NCBI RefSeq assembly: GCF_011440395.1
Contig: NZ_JAAOIX010000007.1
Location: forward strand, 186,001-250,000
Source of the DNA: Pseudomaricurvus alcaniphilus
Lineage (GTDB): Bacteria; Pseudomonadota; Gammaproteobacteria; Pseudomonadales; Cellvibrionaceae
Reading direction: 5' to 3'
DNA: 64,000 bases
The translations under genes and the position numbers were made by a program. Below, in pieces: positions 50,985 to 60,223 of the stretch; positions within the stretch are counted from its first letter, which is position 1, and every line of letters starts with the position of its first letter. The notes under the pieces were generated by a model. That model saw only the letters and a program-made list of their open reading frames with translations, made no database searches and had not been told where the DNA came from.

Positions 50985-52148
50985 TCAGCCCTTGGCACGG
51001 GACTCCAGCATCGCTACTGCCGGCAGCACCTTGCCCTCGACGTATTCGAGAAACGCGCCGCCGCCAGTGGAGATGTAGGATACCTTGTCGGCGATATTGT
51101 ACTTGTCCACAGCCGCCAGGGTGTCGCCACCACCGGCAATGGAAAAGGCCGGACTGTCGGCAATGGCCTTGGCAATGGCTTCGGTGCCGGCACCGAACTG
51201 GTCGAACTCGAACACGCCCACCGGGCCGTTCCAAATGATGGTTTTGGCGTCGGCCAGGATTTTGGCCAGTTGCGCGGCCGTATCGGGGCCAATATCAAAA
51301 ATCATATCATCCGCGGCCACCTCCGCCGCAGCCTTGGTGGTGGCCGCTGCGGTCTCGGAAAATTCCTTGCCGGTTACCACATCGGTGGGTACGGGAATGG
51401 CGCATTTCGCCATCAGGGCTTTGGCGCTGGGAATCAGGTCGTGTTCGCACAGCGACTTGCCCACCGGCAGGCCACTGGCCGCCAGGAAGGTATTGGCAAT
51501 GCCGCCGCCGACGATTAACTGGTCCACTTTTTCCGACAGGCTCTCCAGTACGGTCAATTTGGTCGACACCTTGGAGCCACCAACAATAGCAACCACCGGG
51601 TGGGCGGGATTGGCCAGGGCTTTTTCCAGCGCCTCCAGCTCCGCCGCCAGCAGCGGGCCGGCACAGGCCACAGGGGCAAATTTGGCCACCCCGTGAGTGG
51701 AAGCCTGGGCCCGGTGGGCGGTGCCGAAAGCGTCCATAACAAACACGTCGCAGAGCGCGGCATAGGCCTTGGCCAGCTCTTCCCCGTCTTTCTTTTCGCC
51801 CGGGTTAAAGCGCACATTTTCCAGCAACACCAGCTCGCCCGCGGCCATATCGATACCCGCCCGCCAATCTTTCACCAGGCCGACCTTGCGGCCCAACAAC
51901 TGGCCGAGATGGTCAGCCACTGGCTGCAGCGAGAATTCGTCGCTGTACTCTCCCTCTTGCGGTCGCCCCAGGTGCGACATAAGCATCACCTTGGCGCCGG
52001 CCTTGAGGGCCAGCTCAATGGTTGGCAGGGCGGCCCGGATGCGGGCATCGCTGCTCACCGCGCCGTTCTTGATGGGCACGTTCAGGTCCTCGCGAATCAG
52101 CACTCGCTTACCTGCCAGGTTCAGTTCCGACATCAGTTTTACAGCCAT
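50985..52148 (-). CDS. pgk: Phosphoglycerate kinase
   Basis: Glycolytic/gluconeogenic ATP-forming enzyme. The ATG at 52148 gives 387 residues, equal to the E. coli enzyme, with GGAG 9 nt upstream; a GTG two codons earlier is too close to that site. Seen: [63 protein letters not shown] and the Gly-rich [11 protein letters not shown]. Third gene of tkt-epd-pgk-fba, 109 nt after epd. Confidence 0.98.
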   Translation of the reverse strand: MAVKLMSELNLAGKRVLIREDLNVPIKNGAVSSDARIRAALPTIELALKAGAKVMLMSHLGRPQEGEYSDEFSLQPVADHLGQLLGRKVGLVKDWRAGIDMAAGELVLLENVRFNPGEKKDGEELAKAYAALCDVFVMDAFGTAHRAQASTHGVAKFAPVACAGPLLAAELEALEKALANPAHPVVAIVGGSKVSTKLTVLESLSEKVDQLIVGGGIANTFLAASGLPVGKSLCEHDLIPSAKALMAKCAIPVPTDVVTGKEFSETAAATTKAAAEVAADDMIFDIGPDTAAQLAKILADAKTIIWNGPVGVFEFDQFGAGTEAIAKAIADSPAFSIAGGGDTLAAVDKYNIADKVSYISTGGGAFLEYVEGKVLPAVAMLESRAKG

Positions 52149-52187
52149 AACCACAAGCTCCTTAATAAATTGAAAACATTCAGGTAA

Positions 52188-52230
52188 CCCCTGTTATCAG
52201 CAGGGGGGCTCGCGGCACTGCAGGTGCCGC
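52188..52230. other. Two hairpins between epd and pgk
   Basis: CCCCTG (52188-52193) with CAGGGG (52201-52206), and GCGGCAC (52212-52218) with GTGCCGC (52224-52230), both perfect. They fill half of the 109-bp gap. Neither is followed by a T-run on the minus strand; they could set relative transcript levels inside the operon. Confidence 0.45.
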
Positions 52231-52257
52231 ACTATTGAAATCCATTGCGGGATGCGC

Positions 52258-53277
52258 TCAGGCCGGATCAATTGCCTGCTGCCAGGCAAGCGTTACATCC
52301 AGCATGCGGTTGGCATAACCCCATTCGTTGTCAAACCAGGTCAACACCTTCACCAGCCGCTTGCCAGCAACCCGGGTCTGGCCTGCGTCCACCACCCCCG
52401 AACGGCCATCGTGGTTGAAATCGCAGGACGCCAGCAACTCCTCGGTATACCCCAGCACCCCCCGAAAGCCGGTCTCGGCCGCCCGCCGCAGCGCGGCGTT
52501 GACTTGCTCCACCGTGACGTCCCGCTCCACCACCAGCGACATATCGATGGCCGAGACATTGGCAATAGGTACCCGCATGGCCTGGGCTTCGAGGCGGCCA
52601 CTGAGCTCCGGCAGCAGCCGCTCAATTCCCCGCGCCAGGCCAGTATCCACCGGAATCATGGAGTTGATCGCCGAACGGGTTTTGCGCAGGTCAGTGTGAT
52701 GGTAGGCGTCGATAACCGGCTGGTCATTCATCGCCGAGTGTAATGTAGTAATGACCCCGCTCGCCACCCCAAATGCATCGTGCAGCGCCTTGATGACAGG
52801 CACGCTACAATTGGTGGTGCAGGAGGCATTGGAGACGATATGGTGAGTCGGGCTGAGAACAGCCTCATTGACCCCGAACACAATCGTGGCATCGACGTCG
52901 GCCTGGGCCGGCTGGGAAAACAGCACTCGGGCGGCGCCGCGATCGATGTGTCGCTGGGCACTGGCGCGGTCGCTGAAAGCCCCGGAGCACTCCAGCACCA
53001 GGTCGATGCCGAGCTCAGCCCAGGGCAGTTCCTGCGGCTGCTCACAGTGCAAAATGCGGATCGCCTGGCCGTTGATGCTGAGCCGATCCTCCGCCAGCGC
53101 CACCTGGCCGGGAAAGCGGCCGTGGGTGGAGTCGTACTTGGTCAGGTGGGCAATGGTCTTGCAGTCCGCCAATTCATTGATGGCGACCACCTCGAGCTGG
53201 CGCTGCAAGCCCGCTTCCACCAGCGCTCGCAGCACACAGCGGCCGATACGGCCGTAGCCGTTGATTGCCAGGCGCAT
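52258..53277 (-). CDS. epd: D-erythrose-4-phosphate dehydrogenase
   Basis: Oxidises erythrose-4-phosphate to 4-phosphoerythronate for pyridoxal-phosphate synthesis. The 339 residues have INGYGRIGR at the NAD site and the catalytic Cys153 in SNASCTTNC. I call Epd rather than GapA because of INELAD, the HSAMNDQPVIDAYHHTDLRKTR-type segment (first part HSAMNDQPVIDAY) and PVDTGLARGIERLLPEL, which are the Epd forms. Position between tkt and pgk supports this. A glyceraldehyde-3-phosphate activity cannot be excluded. 12 nt after tkt. Confidence 0.9.
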   Translation of the reverse strand: MRLAINGYGRIGRCVLRALVEAGLQRQLEVVAINELADCKTIAHLTKYDSTHGRFPGQVALAEDRLSINGQAIRILHCEQPQELPWAELGIDLVLECSGAFSDRASAQRHIDRGAARVLFSQPAQADVDATIVFGVNEAVLSPTHHIVSNASCTTNCSVPVIKALHDAFGVASGVITTLHSAMNDQPVIDAYHHTDLRKTRSAINSMIPVDTGLARGIERLLPELSGRLEAQAMRVPIANVSAIDMSLVVERDVTVEQVNAALRRAAETGFRGVLGYTEELLASCDFNHDGRSGVVDAGQTRVAGKRLVKVLTWFDNEWGYANRMLDVTLAWQQAIDPA

Positions 53278-53289
53278 AGCGCGTTCGTC

Positions 53290-55290
53290 CTAGCCCAGCA
53301 CTTCTTCCAGCGCTGCCACCACATTTTCGGCGCTAAAGCCGAAGTGCTGCATCAACTGGTCGCCGGGGGCTGACTCGCCGAAGCTGGACATGCCCACCAC
53401 GCGACCATCGAGGCCGACAAACTTGTACCAGTAATCTTCCTGGGCCGCTTCCACCGCCACCCGGGCCGACACCTCGAGGGGTAATACCTGCTGCCGGTAA
53501 GCCGCATCCTGGGCACAAAATACTTCGGCACAAGGCATGGATACCACCCGTACCTGTTTGCCCTGGGCGCTCAATTGCTCGGCGGCGCTGACGGCCAGCT
53601 GCACTTCCGAACCGGTGGCAATAACAATGGCGTCGGGAGTGCCGCTGCAATCCTTGAGAATGTAACCACCGCGACCGATGCTGCTGACCTGGGCTGCGTC
53701 GCGCGCTTGCGGCGCCAAACCCTGGCGGGAGAAGATCAGTGCGCTGGGGCCATCGCGACGCTCGATTGCCGCCTTCCAGGCCACCGCCGACTCCACCGTG
53801 TCACAGGGGCGCCAGGCGTGCATATTGGGGGTCATACGGAGGCTGGCAATCTGCTCCACCGGCTGATGGGTGGGGCCGTCTTCGCCCAGGCCAATGGAAT
53901 CGTGGGTGTAAACAAAGATGCTCTGCTGCTTCATCAACGCCGCCATGCGCACGGCGTTGCGCGCGTATTCCATAAACATCAGGAAAGTGGCGCCGTAGTT
54001 GATAAAGCCGCCGTGCAGGGCGATGCCGTTCATAATGGCGCTCATGCCGAATTCACGCACACCGTAATAAATGTAGTTGCCATCCGCCTCAGTGGCGCTG
54101 ACGCCCTTGGCACCGCTCCACAGGGTCAGGTTGGAGCCGGCCAGGTCCGCCGAACCCCCCAGCAGCTCAGGCAGCAGTGGGCCGAAGGCATTGAGACAGT
54201 TTTGCGAGGCCTTGCGCGAGGCGATTTTCTCCGCCTTCTGCTGGCATTCCTGGATATAGGCATCGGCTTTGGCGGCAAAATCGGCGGGCAGCTCACCCTT
54301 GATAACGCGCCGCTCAAACTCCGCCGCCAATTGCGGGTGCTGCTCGCGGTAGGCTTCGAACTGGCCGAGCCACTGGTTTTCCCGCTCCGCGCCCGCATCC
54401 CGGGCGTTCCAGCGCTGGGCGATGGCGGCGGGAATCTCAAACGGAGCGGCAGTCCAATTGAGGTTTTTGCGCGCCAGGGCCACTTCTTCAACCCCCAGGG
54501 GAGCACCGTGACACTCCTCCTTGCCCTGCTTGTTGGGTGAACCAAAACCGATCACCGTCTTGCAGCAAATCAGGGTGGGGCGGTCGCCCTCTGCCCGCGC
54601 CGCTTCAATCGCCGCCTTGATGGAGGCGCTGTCGTGACCGTCTACCCCGGGGATGACCTGCCAGCCGTAGGCCTCGAAACGCTTGGGGGTATCGTCGGTA
54701 AACCAGCCCTCGACCTCACCGTCAATGGAGATGCCGTTGTCATCGTAAAAGGCGATCAGCTTGCCCAGCCCGAGGGTGCCAGCCAGCGAGCTGGCCTCGT
54801 GGGAGATGCCTTCCATCAGGCAGCCGTCACCGAGAAACACATAGGTGTTGTGATCGACAATATCGTGCCCGGGGCGATTAAACTGTGCCGCGAGGATTTT
54901 CTCCGCCAGCGCCATGCCCACCGCATTGGTCAGGCCCTGGCCCAGTGGGCCGGTAGTGGTCTCGACCCCCGGCGCGTAGCCGTATTCGGGGTGACCGGGA
55001 GTTTTCGAGTGCAGCTGGCGGAAGTTTTTCAGTTCCTCGATGGGCAGATCGTAGCCACTGAGGTGCAACAGGGAGTAGATCAACATGGAGCCGTGACCGT
55101 TGGAGAGCACAAAGCGGTCCCGGTCGACCCAGGCGGGATTGGCCGGGTTGTGTTTCAGGTAATCGTTCCAGAGGACTTCGGCGATGTCCGCCATACCCAT
55201 CGGGGCTCCGGGGTGGCCACTGTTGGCTTGCTGGACAGCGTCCATACTGAGGGCTCTGATGGCGTTGGCTAGTTCGGCACGGGTTGGCAT
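53290..55290 (-). CDS. tkt: Transketolase
   Basis: Thiamine-diphosphate enzyme of the pentose phosphate pathway and Calvin-type rearrangements. From the ATG at 55290 ([20 protein letters not shown]) it has 666 residues; the frame upstream to 55350 is not family-like. Seen: [20 protein letters not shown], the ThDP/Mg motif [13 protein letters not shown]...NDNGIS-like [38 protein letters not shown] and [19 protein letters not shown]. First gene of tkt-epd-pgk-fba; a good promoter lies 60 nt upstream. Confidence 0.98.
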   Translation of the reverse strand: MPTRAELANAIRALSMDAVQQANSGHPGAPMGMADIAEVLWNDYLKHNPANPAWVDRDRFVLSNGHGSMLIYSLLHLSGYDLPIEELKNFRQLHSKTPGHPEYGYAPGVETTTGPLGQGLTNAVGMALAEKILAAQFNRPGHDIVDHNTYVFLGDGCLMEGISHEASSLAGTLGLGKLIAFYDDNGISIDGEVEGWFTDDTPKRFEAYGWQVIPGVDGHDSASIKAAIEAARAEGDRPTLICCKTVIGFGSPNKQGKEECHGAPLGVEEVALARKNLNWTAAPFEIPAAIAQRWNARDAGAERENQWLGQFEAYREQHPQLAAEFERRVIKGELPADFAAKADAYIQECQQKAEKIASRKASQNCLNAFGPLLPELLGGSADLAGSNLTLWSGAKGVSATEADGNYIYYGVREFGMSAIMNGIALHGGFINYGATFLMFMEYARNAVRMAALMKQQSIFVYTHDSIGLGEDGPTHQPVEQIASLRMTPNMHAWRPCDTVESAVAWKAAIERRDGPSALIFSRQGLAPQARDAAQVSSIGRGGYILKDCSGTPDAIVIATGSEVQLAVSAAEQLSAQGKQVRVVSMPCAEVFCAQDAAYRQQVLPLEVSARVAVEAAQEDYWYKFVGLDGRVVGMSSFGESAPGDQLMQHFGFSAENVVAALEEVLG

Positions 55291-55349
55291 GGACTCTGGG
55301 CTCCTGTTGATGCGCACGACGCAAATTCGGCTCGGCGCCCTGCAGATCA

Positions 55350-55377
55350 ATTATCCACTAATTATGGGGGGCGCCAA
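55350..55377 (-). promoter_or_regulatory. Putative promoter of the tkt operon
   Basis: Minus strand TTGGCG (55372-55377), 16-bp spacer, GATAAT (55350-55355). Hexamers match consensus at four and five positions. 60 nt before the tkt ATG. Confidence 0.5.
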
Positions 55378-55433
55378 AAAGGGGCGGTATTTTCTCGCAC
55401 CGATTGCCGCAGGTAAAGGAGGAATGGATAAAA

Positions 55434-55476
55434 TTTGCACTAATTTGCAAGTATTTTGCCCAAGTGCGCCTTTTGC
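55434..55476. repeat. Phased TTTGC repeats upstream of tkt
   Basis: TTTGC at 55434, 55444, 55455 and 55472, the first three one helical turn apart. They lie 57-100 bp upstream of the tkt -35, in the 237-bp tkt/pilU gap, a place where an activator or a bent-DNA UP-type element would act. Confidence 0.4.
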
Positions 55477-55527
55477 AGCCTCGCCCCGTGGAGAGGGCCG
55501 CTGCTACTTTCGCCGCTGGCGATGCTG

Positions 55528-56676
55528 TTATTTCTTCAAAAAGCGGGAGCGATCGTCGTCGTCGTGGCGGATGCTGAGCTCGTCCACCGCGTTGGCCAGG
55601 TACTCGGCATCGGTTTCCGATGCCAGCTTGATCAGCAGGCGCAGGTCGTTGCGGGAGTCGGCGTAGGTGAGGGCGTCCTCGTAGGTAATTTCGCCGGCGT
55701 CGTAGAGCTCGAACAGCGCCTGGTCAAAGGTCTGCATGCCCACTTCGCTGGACTTGGTCATCAGGTGCTTCAAATCCGCTACCTGGCCCTTGCGAATCAG
55801 GTCTGCGGCCAGCGGGGTATTGAGCAGAATTTCCAGGCAGGCGCGGCGCCCCTTGCCGTCTGGCGTGGGGATAAGTTGCTGGGCGACAATGGCCTTGAGG
55901 TTGAGGGACAGGTCCATCCACAGCTGGTTGTGGCGGTCCGCCGGGAAGAAATGCATGATGCGATCTAGGGCCTGGTTGGCATTATTGGCGTGCAGGGTGC
56001 ACAGGCACAGGTGGCCGGTTTCGGCGAAGGCGATGGCGTGCTCCATGGTTTCGCGGGTGCGCACTTCACCGATCAGGATCACATCCGGCGCCTGACGCAG
56101 GGTGTTCTTCAGGGCTACCTCAAACGAATCGGTATCGATGCCCACTTCGCGCTGGGTGACGATACAGCCGCGGTGCTGGTGAATAAATTCGATCGGGTCC
56201 TCGATGGTGATGATGTGACCCTTGGAGTTGCGATTGCGGTGCCCGACCATAGAGGCCAGCGAGGTGGATTTGCCGGTGCCAGTGGCGCCGGCAAAGATCA
56301 CCAGGCCGCGGTTGGTCATGGACAGGTCCTTGAGGATTTCCGGCAACCCCAGCTCATCGATCTTGGGAATATTGGTCTCGATGCGGCGCAGCACCATGCC
56401 CGCCAGGTTGCGCTGGTAAAAGGCACTGCAGCGAAAGCGGCCGACACCGCGGGCGCTGATGGCAAAATTGAGTTCCTTGCAGTCGCTGAACTCCTTGCGC
56501 TGCGTGTCATTCATTACGCTCAGCACCGTCTCCCTGGCTTTTTCCGGCGACAGCGGCGTGGTGGTCACCGGCACCACCTTGCCATTCAGCTTCATGGAGG
56601 GCGGAACCCCGGCGGTAATAAACAGGTCCGAGGCTCCCTTTTCCACCATTAATGTCAACAGCCGCTCAAAATCCAT
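55528..56676 (-). CDS. pilU: Type IV pilus retraction ATPase PilU
   Basis: Accessory retraction motor that works with PilT. From the ATG at 56676 (MDFERLLTLMVEKGASDLF) the protein has 382 residues. Seen: P-loop GATGTGKST at 130-138, the Asp box IITIEDPIEFIH, Walker B DVILIGEVRTRETMEHAIAF with the His-box region GHLCLCTLHANNANQALDRI. It is told from PilT by the longer C-terminus and charged tail (IRHDDDDRSRF). Its gene follows pilT after 159 bp with a promoter of its own. Confidence 0.95.
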   Translation of the reverse strand: MDFERLLTLMVEKGASDLFITAGVPPSMKLNGKVVPVTTTPLSPEKARETVLSVMNDTQRKEFSDCKELNFAISARGVGRFRCSAFYQRNLAGMVLRRIETNIPKIDELGLPEILKDLSMTNRGLVIFAGATGTGKSTSLASMVGHRNRNSKGHIITIEDPIEFIHQHRGCIVTQREVGIDTDSFEVALKNTLRQAPDVILIGEVRTRETMEHAIAFAETGHLCLCTLHANNANQALDRIMHFFPADRHNQLWMDLSLNLKAIVAQQLIPTPDGKGRRACLEILLNTPLAADLIRKGQVADLKHLMTKSSEVGMQTFDQALFELYDAGEITYEDALTYADSRNDLRLLIKLASETDAEYLANAVDELSIRHDDDDRSRFLKK

Positions 56677-56725
56677 GTGCCCCTTCCTTTCCGCTATTTG
56701 CCCTGAAGTGTCGCGCAACTCGAAG

Positions 56726-56756
56726 AGTATACGCTTATAACCGGGTCTCGTTTCAA
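56726..56756 (-). promoter_or_regulatory. Putative promoter of pilU
   Basis: Minus strand TTGAAA (56751-56756), 19-bp spacer, TATACT (56726-56731), 49 nt before the pilU ATG. Both hexamers match five of six; the spacing is long. The -35 lies in one of two direct repeats, GTTTCAACTGAATA (56750-56763) and GGTTCAACTCAATA (56769-56782). Confidence 0.45.
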
Positions 56757-56835
56757 CTGAATATCCCGGTTCAACTCAATACTATTCCCTGCCGCAACAC
56801 TGCCCCGGCAGGCGCCACTGCACTGGTCACTGGTA

Positions 56836-57870
56836 CTAAAAGTTGTCTGGCATTTTGGCTTTCTCCCGCGCCACATCGCGGTTGATTATGCGCCGCGCCA
56901 CCAGGTCCGCCAGGCACTGGTCCATGGTCTGCATACCGAGAGAGGCGCCGGTTTGAATGGCCGAGTACATCTGTGCCACCTTGTCCTCCCGAATCAGGTT
57001 ACGGATAGCCGAAGTGCCGCGCATGATCTCGTGGGCGGCAACCCGGCCGCCGCCGCTCTTCTTCAACAGGGTCTGGGAGATCACCGCCTGCAGCGATTCC
57101 GACAACATGGAGCGCACCATGGACTTTTCGTTGGCGGGAAACACGTCCACGATCCGGTCGATGGTCTTGGCAGCCGAGGTGGTGTGCAGGGTGCCGAACA
57201 CCAGGTGGCCGGTTTCTGCCGCCGTCAGGGCCAGGCGAATGGTTTCCAGATCGCGCATCTCGCCCACCAGGATAATATCCGGATCTTCCCGCAGGGCGGA
57301 GCGCAAGGCCTCGGAGAAACCGTGGGTATCGCGGTGCACTTCGCGCTGGTTGACCAGGCATTTTTTCGATTCGTGCACGAATTCAATGGGGTCTTCGATG
57401 GTGAGGATGTGCTCGTATTTGTGGTCGTTGAGGTAATCCATCATCGCCGCCAGGGTCGTGGATTTACCGCTGCCGGTGGGACCGGTGACCAGCACCAGGC
57501 CCCGCGGCACCGCGCAGATGTCGCGAAACACCTGCCCCATACCCAGCTCTTCCATGGTCAGCACCTTGGAGGGAATGGTTCGAAACACCGCTCCGGAACC
57601 GCGGTTGTGATTGAACGCGTTGACCCGGAAGCGGGCCACGCCCGGTACTTCGAAAGAGAAATCTGTCTCCAGGAACTCCTCGTAATCCTTGCGCTGCTTG
57701 TCATTCATAATCTCGTAGATCAGACTATGCACCTGTTTGTGCTCCATGGCGGGCAGGTTGATGCGGCGCACATCGCCATCCACCCGAATCATCGGTGGCA
57801 GGCCGGCCGACAGGTGCAAATCCGAGGCGCCCTGTTTGGCGCTGAATGCCAGGAGTTCCGTTATATCCAT
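56836..57870 (-). CDS. pilT: Type IV pilus twitching motility ATPase PilT
   Basis: Hexameric motor that pulls back the pilus. The 344 residues start MDITELLAFSAKQGASDLHL. Seen: P-loop GPTGSGKST at 130-138, Asp box HILTIEDPIEFVH, Walker B DIILVGEMRDLETIRLALTA, His box GHLVFGTLHTTSAAKTIDRI, and the AIRNLIREDK motif, which is the PilT-specific C-terminal signal required for retraction. Divergent from yggS across 84 bp, the usual order. Confidence 0.98.
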   Translation of the reverse strand: MDITELLAFSAKQGASDLHLSAGLPPMIRVDGDVRRINLPAMEHKQVHSLIYEIMNDKQRKDYEEFLETDFSFEVPGVARFRVNAFNHNRGSGAVFRTIPSKVLTMEELGMGQVFRDICAVPRGLVLVTGPTGSGKSTTLAAMMDYLNDHKYEHILTIEDPIEFVHESKKCLVNQREVHRDTHGFSEALRSALREDPDIILVGEMRDLETIRLALTAAETGHLVFGTLHTTSAAKTIDRIVDVFPANEKSMVRSMLSESLQAVISQTLLKKSGGGRVAAHEIMRGTSAIRNLIREDKVAQMYSAIQTGASLGMQTMDQCLADLVARRIINRDVAREKAKMPDNF

Positions 57871-57954
57871 AGATCTACCTTAAAAAGCTGTTGAGCAGGG
57901 GTTAGGGAGTGGGGTCAATCCACCAGCGCCGGGCGCTGTTACAGTATCAAGTAT

Positions 57955-58638
57955 ATGCACAAGATCGCCATCCATCTAATGCAAGTGCGAAATCGAATCG
58001 ACAGCGCCGCTGCCAGCTGCGGGCGCAGTGTCGATAGCGTGCAATTATTGGCCGTCAGCAAGACCCGGCCGCCGGCAGATATTCGCGCGGCCTACGCCGC
58101 CGGGCAGCACCGCTTTGGGGAGAACTACCTGCAGGAAGCCCTCGACAAACAGCAGCAGCTGGCCGACCTGGACATTGAATGGCACTTTATCGGCCCGCTG
58201 CAAGCCAACAAAACTCGCCCGGTAGCCGAGCATTTTGCCTGGGTCCACAGTGTCGACCGGGAGAAAATTGCCCGTCGCCTGAGCGCGCAGCGACCCGCCA
58301 GCTTACCGCCTTTGAATATTTGCCTGCAGGTCAACCTGGACAGTGAAGCCAGTAAAGCCGGCGTCAGCCTGGCCGAATTACCCGAATTACTTGACAGCGT
58401 CGCCGAGCTGCCCAATATTCGCACCCGAGGCTTGATGGCGATACCCGCGCCGCGCACCGACTTCGAGCACCAGCGCGAGGCCTTGGAGCCGCTGGCAACC
58501 GCCTTGCTCCGGCTGCGCGCCAGTCACCCGGCGCTGGACACTCTCTCGATGGGTATGTCCGCCGACCTGGAGGCCGCCGTTGCTGCGGGCTCCACCATGG
58601 TCAGAATCGGTACCGATATTTTCGGCCGTCGCGATTGA
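57955..58638 (+). CDS. yggS: PLP homeostasis protein YggS (PLPBP)
   Basis: Binds pyridoxal phosphate without known enzyme activity; controls vitamin B6 and amino-acid pools. The 227 residues contain the PLP lysine Lys36 in LLAVSKTRPP, FGENYLQEALDKQ, WHFIGPLQANK, VNLDSEASKAGV and SMGMSADLEAAVAAGSTMVR with the phosphate-binding RIGTDIFG. Start at 57955 gives the normal length; a Met at codon 9 is the alternative. First of yggS-proC-yggT; proC follows 28 nt later. Confidence 0.96.
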   Translation: MHKIAIHLMQVRNRIDSAAASCGRSVDSVQLLAVSKTRPPADIRAAYAAGQHRFGENYLQEALDKQQQLADLDIEWHFIGPLQANKTRPVAEHFAWVHSVDREKIARRLSAQRPASLPPLNICLQVNLDSEASKAGVSLAELPELLDSVAELPNIRTRGLMAIPAPRTDFEHQREALEPLATALLRLRASHPALDTLSMGMSADLEAAVAAGSTMVRIGTDIFGRRD

Positions 58639-58666
58639 CCAACTAACTGCAAATCAGGAACACGCC

Positions 58667-59488
58667 GTGAGTAAAGCAAGATTAACATTTATTGGTGCCG
58701 GCAATATGGCCAGCAGCATTATTGGCGGCCTGGTCGACAAGGGCTACCCGGCTCAATTGATCAACGCCACTGACCCCTACCAGCCCAGCCTGGATAAATT
58801 GGCTGCCCAATACGGTATTGAGGTTAGCCAGGACAATGGCGCCGCCGCCAGCGGCGCCGAAGTGGTGCTGCTGGCCGTCAAACCCCAGGTGCTGAAACAG
58901 GTGTGTACCGATCTCGGCCCCCAGCTCAGCCCCCGGGCGCTGGTGATTTCCATCGCCGCCGGCATCGACAGCACCAGTATCGAGCGCTGGCTCGGCCAAC
59001 CACTGGCGATTGTGCGCTGCATGCCCAACACCCCGGCACTGGTGCAAACCGGGGCCAGCGGCCTGTTCGCCAATGCCAACACCAGCGCCAGCCAAAAGCA
59101 ACTGGCCACTGAAATCCTGGGCGCCGTGGGTATTGTCCAGTGGCTCGAGTCCGAAACCATGATAGACGCCGTAACTGCCGTCTCAGGCAGCGGTCCGGCC
59201 TACTATTTTCTGCTGATGGAAGCCATGATCGAAGCCGGCGTCGCCCAGGGGTTGAGCCGGGATACCGCCACCCAGCTGACCCTGCAGACCGCCCTCGGGG
59301 CGGCACAACTGGCTTGCAAGAGCGATGTTGATGTGGCCGAATTGCGGCGCCGCGTCACCTCACCCAACGGTACCACCGAGCGGGCGCTGCAGTCGTTCGA
59401 ACAGGATCAACTGCGCGCCACGGTAGCCCGGGCGATGCAAGCCTGTGCCGATCGCTCCCGAGAAATGGCCACCGAACTGGGCAACTGA
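58667..59488 (+). CDS. proC: Pyrroline-5-carboxylate reductase
   Basis: Last step of proline synthesis. Start is a GTG at 58667 with AGGAA 6 nt upstream, giving 273 residues beginning MSKARLTFIGAGNMASSIIG; the frame is open 29 codons further up inside yggS but that is not used. Seen: the dinucleotide site FIGAGNM, LAVKPQ, VRCMPNTPALV and the C-terminal AVSGSGPAYYFLLMEAM with VTSPNGTTERAL, all family signatures. Confidence 0.97.
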   Translation: MSKARLTFIGAGNMASSIIGGLVDKGYPAQLINATDPYQPSLDKLAAQYGIEVSQDNGAAASGAEVVLLAVKPQVLKQVCTDLGPQLSPRALVISIAAGIDSTSIERWLGQPLAIVRCMPNTPALVQTGASGLFANANTSASQKQLATEILGAVGIVQWLESETMIDAVTAVSGSGPAYYFLLMEAMIEAGVAQGLSRDTATQLTLQTALGAAQLACKSDVDVAELRRRVTSPNGTTERALQSFEQDQLRATVARAMQACADRSREMATELGN

Positions 59489-59537
59489 ACAACTGCCCCA
59501 AGCGCCACCACCAACCACCAATGAGCAGGAGATCCCA

Positions 59538-60134
59538 ATGGGGCCAATGCAGGAAATCGGCACCTTACTTATTCAAACCGTAGGCTCGCTGTACCTCTTT
59601 ATCATCGTGCTGCGCTTCTTGTTGCAGCTGGCTCGGGCCGATTTCTACAACCCTATTTCCCAGTTTGCGGTGAAGGCCACCAACCCGCTGCTGATTCCCC
59701 TGCGGCGCATGATTCCGGGGGTATTCGGCATCGACATCGCCTCGCTGGTGCTGGCCCTGGCGCTGCAATTTGTGGTGATTGAAGTCAGCGCCATGATCAT
59801 TGGCTACGCCTTTATCAACCCGCTCTCGGTTGTCGTCTGGTCGCTGATCGGGCTGCTGTCCATGACCACCACCATATTTTTCTGGGGCCTGCTGGTGGTG
59901 GTGATTAGCAGCTGGATCGCCCCCCACAGCAACAATCCGGCCCTGCTCCTGACCCGCCAGCTGGTGGAACCGGTGATGGCGCCGTTTCGCAAGCTGATGC
60001 CGGATATGGGGGGTATCGATATCTCCCCGATTTTTGCCTTCCTGGCGCTGAACGTGGTGCAGGTGCTGATCAAGCACCTGGCCGGGGCCGCCGGCATGAG
60101 CCCCGCGGTGCGCAGCCTGGTGATGGGAATCTAG
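59538..60134 (+). CDS. yggT: YggT family membrane protein
   Basis: Integral membrane protein of the two-copy YGGT fold. From the ATG at 59538 it has 198 residues with AGGAG well placed upstream; the longer frame to 59445 overlaps proC. Each half has a span followed by a conserved segment: FLLQLARADFYNPISQ with NPLLIPLRRMIP, and SSWIAPHSNNPALLL with VMAPFRKLMPDMGGIDISP. Four to five spans are expected. Function is not settled; links to osmotic or cation stress are reported for relatives. Lies between proC and metX, as in Pseudomonas. Confidence 0.92.
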   Translation: MGPMQEIGTLLIQTVGSLYLFIIVLRFLLQLARADFYNPISQFAVKATNPLLIPLRRMIPGVFGIDIASLVLALALQFVVIEVSAMIIGYAFINPLSVVVWSLIGLLSMTTTIFFWGLLVVVISSWIAPHSNNPALLLTRQLVEPVMAPFRKLMPDMGGIDISPIFAFLALNVVQVLIKHLAGAAGMSPAVRSLVMGI

Positions 60135-60153
60135 GTGGCTGGCGCGTTAACCC

Positions 60154-60182
60154 TTGAAGCGGTCCAGCGACGACTTTAGACT
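60154..60182 (+). promoter_or_regulatory. Putative promoter of metX-metW
   Basis: TTGAAG (60154-60159), 17-bp spacer, TAGACT (60177-60182), 42 nt before the metX ATG in an 89-bp gap after yggT. Confidence 0.45.
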
Positions 60183-60223
60183 GCCCACCCCAACAATAAA
60201 ACCCGGTTTCGCAACAGGCACTT

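Noticed and set aside
59445-59537. Upstream extension of yggT
   Set aside because: Overlaps proC and is Pro-rich; the ATG at 59538 has a good ribosome site and the family N-terminus.
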